Shown here piece after piece: positions 57,432 to 64,000 of a stretch of DNA of 64,000 nucleotides; the first letter of the stretch is position 1, and each line of letters starts with the position of its first letter. The notes beneath the pieces are model-generated. The model saw nothing but the letters and a program-made list of their open reading frames with translations, did no database searches and was not told where the DNA came from. Source of the stretch: Janthinobacterium sp. SUN073 (GTDB taxonomy: Bacteria > Pseudomonadota > Gammaproteobacteria > Burkholderiales > Burkholderiaceae_D). The stretch covers positions 180,936 to 244,935 of the forward strand of contig NZ_JAPUBT010000009.1 in NCBI RefSeq assembly GCF_030397665.1. The letters are read 5' to 3'. The translations under genes were made by a program, and so were the position numbers.

Positions 57432-58148
57432 TCAGTATGCTGGTCTGTTGTGCATGCTTATAAAATGCGCCGCTTCGAGCAGCGTATTTACTATACCATC
57501 GGAATCGGTGTCGTGTATAGAGTGTCCGTGGTTGTAACCATACGGTACGGTCAAGACGGGGCAAGCCGCCGCCCGTGCCGCTTGCGCGTCATTCGAGGAG
57601 TCGCCGATGGCCACCACTTTGGCGGGCGCCAGGTCGAAGTCCGCACACACTTGCAGCAGCGGCATGGGATGCGGTTTTTTCTGCGGCAGCGAATCGCCAC
57701 CGTAGACGATCTCGAAATAGCCATCCAGGTTTTTCTGCTTCAGCAGGGGCAGGGCGAAGGCGATCGGTTTGTTGGTGACGCAGGCCAGGCGCAAGCCCGC
57801 CGCCTTCATCGCCGCCAAGCCAGCTTCCACGTCCGGATACAGGGTGCTGTACTGGCCATTGATGGCCAGGTAATGGCGCTGGTAGCCTTCCATTGCCGCG
57901 TCGAAGTGTTGTTCCACGCCGGCCGCGTCGAAGTCGAGCGCCAGCACGGTGCGGATCAGGTTTTCCGAGCCCTTGCCCACCATCAGCTTGATAGCCTCGG
58001 CGCTGATGGGCGCCAGATCCAGTTCGGCGCGCATGCCGTTGATGGCGACATGAAAATCGGGCACGGTGTCGAGCATCGTGCCATCGAGGTCGATGATGGC
58101 GGCGCGCACGCCGGCCAGTACGTGGTCTTTCACCGTGCCCGCTTGCAT
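57432..58148 (-). CDS. gph: Phosphoglycolate phosphatase
   Basis: This 238-residue HAD-family enzyme removes phosphate from 2-phosphoglycolate, a by-product of DNA repair. HAD motifs are IIDLDGTMLDTVPDF (nucleophile Asp), CVTNKP, KPHPMPLL (Lys) and VAIGDSSNDAQAARA. It overlaps rpe by one base (TGATG) and lies 248 bp upstream of trpE; the gap holds no gene and may contain the trp promoter. Confidence 0.95.
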   Translation of the reverse strand: MQAGTVKDHVLAGVRAAIIDLDGTMLDTVPDFHVAINGMRAELDLAPISAEAIKLMVGKGSENLIRTVLALDFDAAGVEQHFDAAMEGYQRHYLAINGQYSTLYPDVEAGLAAMKAAGLRLACVTNKPIAFALPLLKQKNLDGYFEIVYGGDSLPQKKPHPMPLLQVCADFDLAPAKVVAIGDSSNDAQAARAAACPVLTVPYGYNHGHSIHDTDSDGIVNTLLEAAHFISMHNRPAY

Positions 58149-58822
58149 CAGGCGCCCGTCACTTTTGCCAATTCGGCACGCATGGCATCGATGACGGCCT
58201 TGTAATCCGGCTTGCCGAAGATGGCCGAGCCGGCGACGAAGGTGTCGGCGCCGGCGGCAGCGGCGGCGCCGATGTTGTCGATCTTGATGCCGCCATCGAC
58301 TTCCAGCATGATGTCACGGCCCGATTCGTCGATCATGCGGCGTGCTTCGGCGATTTTTTTCAGTGCTTGCGGAATGAAGGACTGGCCGCCGAAGCCCGGG
58401 TTGACCGACATGATCAGGATGATGTCGATCTTGTCCATCACGTGTTCCAGGTAGTGCAGCGGCGTGCCCGGGTTGAACACCAGGCCCGATTTGCAGCCAT
58501 TGTCGCGGATCAGCTGCAAGGAACGGTCAAGGTGATCCGACGCTTCCGGGTGGAAGGTGATGATGTTCGCGCCAGCCTTGGCGAAATCCGGGATAATGCG
58601 ATCGACAGGCTTGACCATCAGATGCACATCGATGGGTACTTGCACGTGCGGGCGGATCGCTTCGCACACCAGCGGGCCGATGGTCAGGTTCGGCACATAA
58701 TGGTTGTCCATCACGTCGAAGTGGATGATGTCGGCGCCGGCGGTAACGACGTTGCGCACTTCCTCGCCCAGGCGGGCAAAGTCGGCGGACAGGATGCTGG
58801 GAGCGATACGGAATGTTGTCAT
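58148..58822 (-). CDS. rpe: Ribulose-phosphate 3-epimerase
   Basis: The 224-residue TIM-barrel enzyme interconverts ribulose-5-phosphate and xylulose-5-phosphate. It starts with [17 protein letters not shown] and has [31 protein letters not shown] and [20 protein letters not shown], with the active-site His, Asp and metal residues. It heads the rpe-gph-trp series, a common arrangement in Burkholderiales. Confidence 0.97.
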   Translation of the reverse strand: MTTFRIAPSILSADFARLGEEVRNVVTAGADIIHFDVMDNHYVPNLTIGPLVCEAIRPHVQVPIDVHLMVKPVDRIIPDFAKAGANIITFHPEASDHLDRSLQLIRDNGCKSGLVFNPGTPLHYLEHVMDKIDIILIMSVNPGFGGQSFIPQALKKIAEARRMIDESGRDIMLEVDGGIKIDNIGAAAAAGADTFVAGSAIFGKPDYKAVIDAMRAELAKVTGA

Positions 58823-58981
58823 GGTGGCTTAGGGCTAAGAGTAGAAAATGCGAAGATGCGCTATTTTACGCTTGACGCCGTTACCATGCCTCACTGGAAC
58901 GCAGAATACACGGCGCGCGATGGCCAATGCGGCGCGCGCGACACACAATATACGACTGGCAATGTCTGAATAGGAATGACG

Positions 58982-59356
58982 ATGGCGACTTATGAATTTA
59001 CGGTAACGGTCAAGACACAATATCTGCCCGAGCAATCGGCCCCCGACCAGGGGCGGCACGTGTTCAGCTACACGATTCGCGTCGTCAACACGGGCACGGC
59101 TGGCGCGCAACTGATTTCGCGCCACTGGGTCATCACGGATGCGAACAACAAGGTCGAAGAGGTGCGCGGCCTGGGCGCCGTCGGCCACCAGCCGCTGCTG
59201 CAGCCGGGCGAGCAGTTCGAATACACGAGCGGCACCATGCTGGGCACGCCGCAAGGCTCGATGCACGGCGAATACTTCTGCGTGGCCGAGGATGGTCATC
59301 AGTTCGAAGCGTCGATTCCCGAGTTCGTGCTGTCGGTGCCGCGTACCCTGCATTAA
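58982..59356 (+). CDS. apaG: ApaG protein (Co2+/Mg2+ efflux-associated)
   Basis: This 124-residue protein has the ApaG fibronectin-like fold, with YTIRVVNTGTAGAQLISRHW, GVGHQPLLQPGEQFEYTSG-like middle and GSMHGEYFCVAEDGHQFEA. The start at 58982 has TAGGA six bases upstream; the ATG at 58976 is too close. It lies divergent from rpe and next to mltA. Its molecular role is unresolved. Confidence 0.92.
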   Translation: MATYEFTVTVKTQYLPEQSAPDQGRHVFSYTIRVVNTGTAGAQLISRHWVITDANNKVEEVRGLGAVGHQPLLQPGEQFEYTSGTMLGTPQGSMHGEYFCVAEDGHQFEASIPEFVLSVPRTLH

Positions 59357-59382
59357 CGAAACGCCGGGGGGCTTGCGCCCCC

Positions 59383-59529
59383 TTACTTCAGCTTTTCGGT
59401 GCTGTCCTGTTCTTCGCCGAGCTGCTTGCGCGCCGGTGGCGCGGGCTTTTTGCCCGAATACATGGTCCACCAGACTATAAATGCCAGCAAGAAGAACGCT
59501 ACCAGCGCCTCTATCATCAAGATCCACAT
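59383..59529 (-). CDS. Small single-span membrane protein
   Basis: This 48-residue protein has one hydrophobic helix (residues 3-23, IEALVAFFLLAFIVWWTM) and a charged tail rich in Lys, Pro and Glu. AGGGG lies a few bases before the ATG. It faces mltA on the other strand, its start being 10 bp from the mltA start. I know no function; it may be a regulator or envelope stabiliser. Confidence 0.6.
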   Translation of the reverse strand: MWILMIEALVAFFLLAFIVWWTMYSGKKPAPPARKQLGEEQDSTEKLK

Positions 59530-59539
59530 ACGTACCCCT

Positions 59540-60817
59540 ATGTTATTTACCCGCAGCTTAGTATTTACCCGCCGTCTGTTGACACGCGGTAGTCTACCCG
59601 TTTCAGTCGGTGCCGTCGCGCTTGTGCTTTCCGCCTGTACCACGCCGTCCACCCCACCCGCTGCCACCGGCGGCAAGGCGCCAGCCATCGCCCCGACCGT
59701 CGTCAGGCCGGTGCCGGCCAAGCCGGCCGAGGCCAAGGATGCCAAAGACGCGACGGATGCTGCGGCCCCAACGTTCGTGCCCGCCAAATTTGCCGCCTTG
59801 CCAGGCTGGGCCCGCGACGACATGCGCGCCGCCTGGCCTGCCTTCATGGCTTCGTGCGGCGTGCTGGTGAAACGCCCGGACTGGAAAGAGTCGTGCAGCA
59901 TCGCGCGCCAGGTGAATGCGGACAGCGACAAGGCCATCCGTCTGTTCTTCGAGACCTTCTTTGTGCCCAATCAAGTCATCACCGCCGATGGCGCCAATAC
60001 CGGTTTGGTAACGGGCTACTACGAGCCGCTGCTGCATGGCGCGCGCAAGCGCGGCGGTCCCTACCAGACACCGCTGTACAAGGTGCCTGACGATCTCGTT
60101 TCGGTGGACTTGTCCGGCGTGTATCCGGAATTGAAAAACATGCGCTTGCGCGGCAAGCTGGTGGGCAAGAAGGTGATCCCGTACGCGACCCGCGCCGACA
60201 TCGAGCGCGCCACGTCCGTCACGGGCAAGGAATTGCTGTGGGTGGATGACGAAGTCGAGGCCTTCTTCCTGCAAGTGCAGGGTTCCGGGCGCGTGCAACT
60301 GACCGATACGCAGGAAACCGTGCGCGTGGCGTACGCGGACCAGAATGGTCACCCGTACAAATCCATCGGTCGCTACCTGGTCGACAAGGGCGAGCTGACG
60401 CTGAGCCAGGCGTCCGCGCAGGGCATCAAGGCGTGGATCGCCGGCCACCCCACGCGCAAGGATGAATTGTTCAACGCCAATCCGAGCTATGTCTTCTTCA
60501 AGGAAGAGCGTTTGCCCGATCCCAAAGTGGGACCGAAGGGCGCATTGGGCGTGCCGTTGACGCCGCAGCGCTCGGTGGCCATCGATTCGCGCTTCCTGCC
60601 GCTGGGTGCGCCCGTGTTCCTGTCCACCACGCAAGCCAATAGCGAGATTCCCCTGCAACGGCTGGTGATGGCGCAGGATACGGGCGGCGCCATTCGCGGG
60701 CCCATCCGGGTCGATTACTTCTTTGGCTTTGGCGCGGAAGCGGCCGAGAATGCGGGCCGCATGAAGCAGAGCGGCGCCGTGTGGGTGTTGTTGCCGAAGC
60801 AGGCACCGGCGCGCTAG
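59540..60817 (+). CDS. mltA: Membrane-bound lytic transglycosylase A
   Basis: This 425-residue outer-membrane lipoprotein cleaves murein with formation of anhydro-muramic acid. Lipobox LVLSAC (Cys33) follows a long lead. The MltA domain shows LVTGYYEPLLHGARKRGGPY and LLWVDDEVEAFFLQVQGSGR, and the C-terminal 3D domain has VMAQDTGGAIRGPIRVDYFF, with catalytic Asp in the latter. The low-complexity APAKPAEAKDAKDA linker spans the periplasm. Start at 59540 gives a standard signal. Confidence 0.95.
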   Translation: MLFTRSLVFTRRLLTRGSLPVSVGAVALVLSACTTPSTPPAATGGKAPAIAPTVVRPVPAKPAEAKDAKDATDAAAPTFVPAKFAALPGWARDDMRAAWPAFMASCGVLVKRPDWKESCSIARQVNADSDKAIRLFFETFFVPNQVITADGANTGLVTGYYEPLLHGARKRGGPYQTPLYKVPDDLVSVDLSGVYPELKNMRLRGKLVGKKVIPYATRADIERATSVTGKELLWVDDEVEAFFLQVQGSGRVQLTDTQETVRVAYADQNGHPYKSIGRYLVDKGELTLSQASAQGIKAWIAGHPTRKDELFNANPSYVFFKEERLPDPKVGPKGALGVPLTPQRSVAIDSRFLPLGAPVFLSTTQANSEIPLQRLVMAQDTGGAIRGPIRVDYFFGFGAEAAENAGRMKQSGAVWVLLPKQAPAR

Positions 60818-60863
60818 AGAGTCCTGGCGGCGTCGGGGGGCAAGGTCGGTACCTACATAATAA

Positions 60864-60983
60864 AACACCTAACAAAACCGTAGCGAGCGGCAGTGAGTTG
60901 CGGCTGAGAAGCGCAGCTGTGCTTTAGCACAGTGAGCATCGCAGGCCGCAAATCGCGACGCGCAGTAGGTTTGGTTAGGTGTT
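60864..60983. repeat. Long imperfect palindromic element
   Basis: The outer arms AACACCTAAC and GTTAGGTGTT (60864-60873 and 60974-60983) enclose a long imperfect stem of about 118 bp with a perfect apex at 60917-60932 (CTGTGCT and AGCACAG). It lies between mltA and uspA, overlapping the last two bases of uspA. It may be a two-way terminator or a dispersed repeat of this genus; no second copy occurs in the window. Confidence 0.75.
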
Positions 60984-61419
60984 AGCGCAGGACCATGACT
61001 GGCAGCTGGGTATGCGCCAGCACTTTTTGCGTTTCGCTGCCCACGAAGAGCTTGTTCAAGCCTTTGCGGCCATGCGAAGCCATCAGGATGATGTCGCAAT
61101 GGTAGGTTTGCGCCGCATTGACGATTTCCTCGTGCGGGCTGGGCGAGACGACGACCACGCCTTCGAAGGGCACGCCGACGGCGCGCGCCGCTTCGCCGAT
61201 CTTGTCGACGGCGCGTTGCGATGCTTCCTGCATTTGTTGCTCGTACAAACCGGCGTCGAGCACGATGCCGCCATCGGCCATCGGCGAGAACGGAAACGGT
61301 TGCACCACACTGATGCTAACCAGCTTGGCCTTGTTCAATTGAGCGAAGGCGAGGGCCGTCTCGGCCGCTTTGTCGGACAGCGGCGAGCCGTCGGTGGGAA
61401 ATAAGATGGTGTTAAACAT
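60982..61419 (-). CDS. Universal stress protein (UspA family)
   Basis: The 145-residue protein has the Usp fold with ATP-binding motif: the start ILFPTDGSPLSDKAAETAL, and near the end IILMASHGRKGLNKLFVG with SETQKVLAHTQLPVMVL, the G-2x-G-9x-G-S/T ATP loop. AGGAG lies six bases before the ATG. Two FNR-type boxes lie upstream, so it is probably induced when oxygen falls, like anaerobically induced Usp proteins of pseudomonads. Confidence 0.93.
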   Translation of the reverse strand: MFNTILFPTDGSPLSDKAAETALAFAQLNKAKLVSISVVQPFPFSPMADGGIVLDAGLYEQQMQEASQRAVDKIGEAARAVGVPFEGVVVVSPSPHEEIVNAAQTYHCDIILMASHGRKGLNKLFVGSETQKVLAHTQLPVMVLR

Positions 61420-61451
61420 GACGTGCTCCTAAAGTGATGTAAGACAGCTTA

Positions 61452-61487
61452 TGGATTTACATCAATTAAAACCTTGATGTAAATCAA
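61452..61487 (-). promoter_or_regulatory. Two FNR/ANR-type boxes within a 12-bp inverted repeat
   Basis: A perfect consensus TTGAT-GTAA-ATCAA (61474-61487) and a near-match TGGAT-TTAC-ATCAA (61452-61465) lie 22 bp apart, centre to centre, and their arms GATTTACATCAA and TTGATGTAAATC form a perfect 12-base inverted repeat. They stand 33-70 bp upstream of the uspA start, fitting activation of uspA. Confidence 0.8.
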
Positions 61488-61556
61488 ACCTCACAGGCTT
61501 TGGCATGAATAATGTCGCCAAGGCAATCTTTCAGCAGTGTATGCCCGCTCATCGCA

Positions 61557-62750
61557 TCAGGTGCGCACGCTACGCAGCGGCGTGCCCCACACCATGGCGA
61601 CGGTCAACAAAATACTGCCCGCCGCGATGCAGGCCAGGCCGTTGCGCACACCAAAGTGTTCCGCTACCCAGCCGGCGGCCAGCGCGCCCAGCGGCGCCGT
61701 CGCCACCGTCAGGAAGCGCATGGTCGAGGTCATGCGGCCCAGCATGGGGTCGGGTGTGACCTTCTGGCGCAAGCCCAGGTAGGGAATAAAGAACAGCATC
61801 ACGCCGCAATCAAAAAAGAACATCAGCACGGCATAGGCCACGGCGCTGGCGGCCGCGCTGCCGAACAGAGCGGCGGGGATGGTGGGCGTCATGGCAAAGC
61901 ACACGGAGGTGGACGCCAGTCCGATGAGAATGGTGCGGCCGGCGCCATAGCGGCGTGTCAGTGGCTTGACGATGAAGGCGCTGAGCAGCACGCCGGCGCC
62001 ACCGAGCATCTGTGTCATGCCCAGCACGCCAGGACTCATGCCCAGGTCGCGCGTGGCGAACAGCACCGTCAAGGCCATGCTGGCGTAAAACAGGAAGTGC
62101 CAGATGCCGGCGCCCCAGGCCAGCGCGCGCAGCAGTGGTTCGCGCCAGACAAACAGCAAGCCGTCGGCGATGTCGCGCAAGGCGTGCTTGTCTGACGGTG
62201 CAGGCCGCGGGTCGCGCACGCTCATGGCACGCAGATTGAAGACGGAAACCAGATAGCCGCAAGCCGTGCACAGGATGGCGACGGGTGCCGACAGGACTTG
62301 CACCAGCACGCCGGCCAGGCCGGGGCCGATCAGGCGCGAAGCCGATTCGGTGGCGGCAAACTTTGATTGCGCATCGATCAAGCCGTCGCGGCCCACCAGG
62401 AATGTCAGGAAAACCTGTTCGGCGCCGCCACCGACGACGAAGCCCGTGCCGATGATGAATCCCACTATATATAACCAGGGCATCGACAGCACGCCGCACC
62501 AGTAGGCGACGGCCACGCTGGCCAGCGCCAGGCCCGACATGGTTTCGCTGAACAGCATGATCGGGTGCTTGCTGCGCCGGTCCAGCAGCACGCCGACGGG
62601 CAAGCCGAAGAGGGCAAACGGTAGCGCCTGCAGGGCGACGAGCATCCCCATCTGTTCCGGCGTCGCATGCAATAACAATACCGCGCACAGGGGCAGGGCC
62701 AGCGAGGTGATCTGGGCGCCGAAGCAATTGAGGCCGTTGCTGAACCACAA
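61557..62750 (-). CDS. MFS transporter (enterobactin exporter-like MFS_3 type)
   Basis: The protein has about 12 membrane segments and MFS motif FGLPVGVLLDRRSKHPIML between helices 2 and 3. It resembles the EntS/MFS_3 branch, exporters of siderophores or drugs. Annotated from a TTG at 62750 (397 residues); the frame runs on upstream with NFRRLW, which is typical of this family's N-terminus, but no ATG, GTG or TTG is available before the stop, so the true start is unclear and may be a rare codon. Substrate unknown. Confidence 0.85.
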   Translation of the reverse strand: MWFSNGLNCFGAQITSLALPLCAVLLLHATPEQMGMLVALQALPFALFGLPVGVLLDRRSKHPIMLFSETMSGLALASVAVAYWCGVLSMPWLYIVGFIIGTGFVVGGGAEQVFLTFLVGRDGLIDAQSKFAATESASRLIGPGLAGVLVQVLSAPVAILCTACGYLVSVFNLRAMSVRDPRPAPSDKHALRDIADGLLFVWREPLLRALAWGAGIWHFLFYASMALTVLFATRDLGMSPGVLGMTQMLGGAGVLLSAFIVKPLTRRYGAGRTILIGLASTSVCFAMTPTIPAALFGSAAASAVAYAVLMFFFDCGVMLFFIPYLGLRQKVTPDPMLGRMTSTMRFLTVATAPLGALAAGWVAEHFGVRNGLACIAAGSILLTVAMVWGTPLRSVRT

Positions 62751-62935
62751 GCGGCGAAAATTGACGCTGGCGGCGCTGCCGTCGCCGCGCAGGTGGCGGG
62801 CGCAATACTGGAAGAAGGAAGAGAAAATACGCTGCTCGATAATAAATGATCGGGCTCACAATAATAGCAGCGCACTCGCCGCACCGCCGCCGTTAGCCGC
62901 TACAATCGTGCCACCGTTCATCGAGAGGAGACACT

Positions 62936-63712
62936 ATGCAATACGAAGACCTGATCATCGACATCCAGGACAAAGTGGCGGTCATCCGCCTGAACCGCCC
63001 GAAGGCGCTCAACGCCTTGAACGACAACATGATGAATGAGCTGGGCGATGCCTTGCTCAAGTTCGACGCGGATGAGAATATCGGCTGTATCGTGCTGACG
63101 GGCAGTGAAAAAGCGTTCGCCGCCGGCGCCGATATCGCCGCCATGGCCGATTACACCTATCCGGACACCTTCACCCAGGGTTATATCAGCCGCAACTGGG
63201 AGCATATCTTGCGCGTGCGCAAACCGGTGGTGGGCGCGGTGGCCGGTTATGCGCTCGGCGGCGGCTGCGAACTGGCCATGATGTGCGATTTCCTGATCGC
63301 TGCCGACAGCGCCAAATTCGGCCAGCCGGAAATCAAGGTCGGTGTCACGCCGGGCGCGGGCGGCACGCAGCGCTTGCCGCGCGCCATCGGCAAGGCCAAG
63401 GCCATGGATCTGCTGCTGACGGCGCGTACCATCGACGCTGTCGAGGCGGAACGCATCGGCCTGGTGTCGCGCGTGGTGCCAGCCGATAAATTGCTGGAAG
63501 AAGCCCTGGCCGCCGCCAAGACCATCGCCGCCATGCCGACCTCGGTTGCCATGATGATCAAGGATTGCGTCAACCGCGCCTTTGAAACGACGTTGACCGA
63601 TGGCGTCGCCTACGAGCGCCGTTTGTTCCAGGCCGCCTTCGGCACGCCTGCACAAAAAGAAGGCATGCACGCCTTCCTTGAAAAGCGCTTGCCAAAGTTC
63701 GACGGTCTTTGA
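62936..63712 (+). CDS. Enoyl-CoA hydratase
   Basis: The 258-residue crotonase has both catalytic glutamates: one in [15 protein letters not shown] (oxyanion strand [16 protein letters not shown]) and one in [34 protein letters not shown] is the first oxyanion loop. It hydrates short-chain enoyl-CoA in beta-oxidation or aromatic degradation. AGGAG precedes the ATG. It stands immediately upstream of the rRNA promoter and is more typical than the 18251 paralogue. Confidence 0.95.
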   Translation: MQYEDLIIDIQDKVAVIRLNRPKALNALNDNMMNELGDALLKFDADENIGCIVLTGSEKAFAAGADIAAMADYTYPDTFTQGYISRNWEHILRVRKPVVGAVAGYALGGGCELAMMCDFLIAADSAKFGQPEIKVGVTPGAGGTQRLPRAIGKAKAMDLLLTARTIDAVEAERIGLVSRVVPADKLLEEALAAAKTIAAMPTSVAMMIKDCVNRAFETTLTDGVAYERRLFQAAFGTPAQKEGMHAFLEKRLPKFDGL

Positions 63713-63794
63713 TATGATTCGCCTCCCCGATGAGACGCACTAGTTTGCGGCACAAAAGGGACAGCCTTCAGGGGCTGGGCAGGAAAAGAAGGAG

Positions 63795-63823
63795 TTGACG
63801 GATGTAGTGAAATGCTTCATACT
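63795..63823 (+). promoter_or_regulatory. Promoter of an rRNA operon
   Basis: TTGACG (63795-63800) and CATACT (63818-63823) with a 17-base spacer form a sigma-70 promoter about 60 bp before the boxA leader. This is the likely rrn P1-type promoter. The AT-rich 5' neighbour is short, so an UP element is not clear. Confidence 0.75.
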
Positions 63824-63888
63824 CTTTCTTCTTCGCAGCTGACAAACACAACGCTTTGTCGATGGCGCGAAAGTAGCACCGAATACCG

Positions 63889-64000
63889 TTCTTTAACAAT
63901 TAACAGTCGATAAGTGTGGGCATTTGATGTAAGTGCAGCGTCAATCTTCGGATTGGCGTCTAACTTAAAATATCAAATGTTCACAAGAAATAATGAAATA
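63889..64000 (+). ncRNA. rRNA operon leader (boxA and processing stem), partial
   Basis: The leader has boxA-like GTTCTTTAACA (63889-63899) for NusB/NusE antitermination, the conserved GTCGATAAGTGTGGGC, and a long stem 63922-63980 (CATTTGAT with ATCAAATG, TAAGT with ACTTA, and a TTCG-looped inner stem at 63939-63960). This matches 16S leaders of Burkholderiales. The 16S gene itself lies beyond the right edge. Confidence 0.85.

Overview
ORGANISM. The window is about 64 kb of GC-rich bacterial chromosome. Gene order and protein types point to a betaproteobacterium of the Burkholderiales, most likely Oxalobacteraceae (Janthinobacterium/Duganella/Massilia type). Signs are the rpe-gph-trpE-trpG-trpD-trpC order, a Burkholderiales-like rRNA leader at the right edge, an iorAB-mocA cluster, PEP-CTERM sorting, many GGDEF/EAL and TonB proteins, and FNR-type boxes. 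This is inference from content; no search was run. LAYOUT. 1-2770: tail of a chemotaxis receptor, then a leftward group of a BamE-like lipoprotein, an unknown secreted protein, a MazG-type pyrophosphohydrolase and a GNAT. 2807-7550: cytochrome P450 divergent from an AraC-type regulator, then a stand-alone acetolactate synthase divergent from an Lrp/AsnC regulator with a perfect inverted repeat between them. 7642-11692: TonB-dependent receptor convergent with a NarL-type two-component pair. 12129-18249: a PEP-CTERM protein with a large secreted subtilase, then three consecutive AIM24 paralogues. 18251-29454: mostly metabolic genes (enoyl-CoA hydratase, DUF2807 protein, flavin reductase, gdhA, DUF819 membrane protein, trhP, FAD oxidoreductase, fadE). 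29528-42533: the most accessory-looking part, with a collagen-like lipoprotein, a decayed tRNA-Phe copy, a Sel1-repeat protein, two identical tRNA-Phe genes about 10.5 kb apart, cytochrome c peroxidase, an S9 peptidase, a GGDEF-EAL protein, psiF, and a low-GC secreted protein of unknown function. 42720-53159: aldo-keto reductase, UbiH-like monooxygenase, DsbC, iorA-iorB-mocA, M61 peptidase, diguanylate cyclase. 53180-58822: tryptophan operon with rpe and gph. 58982-63712: apaG, mltA, a UspA gene behind two FNR-type boxes, an MFS transporter, enoyl-CoA hydratase. 63795-64000: promoter and antitermination leader of an rRNA operon whose 16S gene should begin just beyond the window. HOW GENES WORK TOGETHER. 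Clear functional units are trpEGDC (chorismate to indole-glycerol phosphate), iorA-iorB-mocA (molybdenum hydroxylase plus its cofactor cytidylyltransferase), the kinase-regulator pair, the PEP-CTERM/subtilase pair and the AIM24 trio. I saw no CRISPR array, insertion sequence, prophage, toxin-antitoxin or known defence system. The least explained items are the AIM24 trio, the PEP-CTERM/subtilase pair, the tRNA-Phe scar around the Sel1 gene, the low-GC protein beside the second tRNA-Phe, and a hairpin repeat framed by the same short ends at two convergent gene ends.
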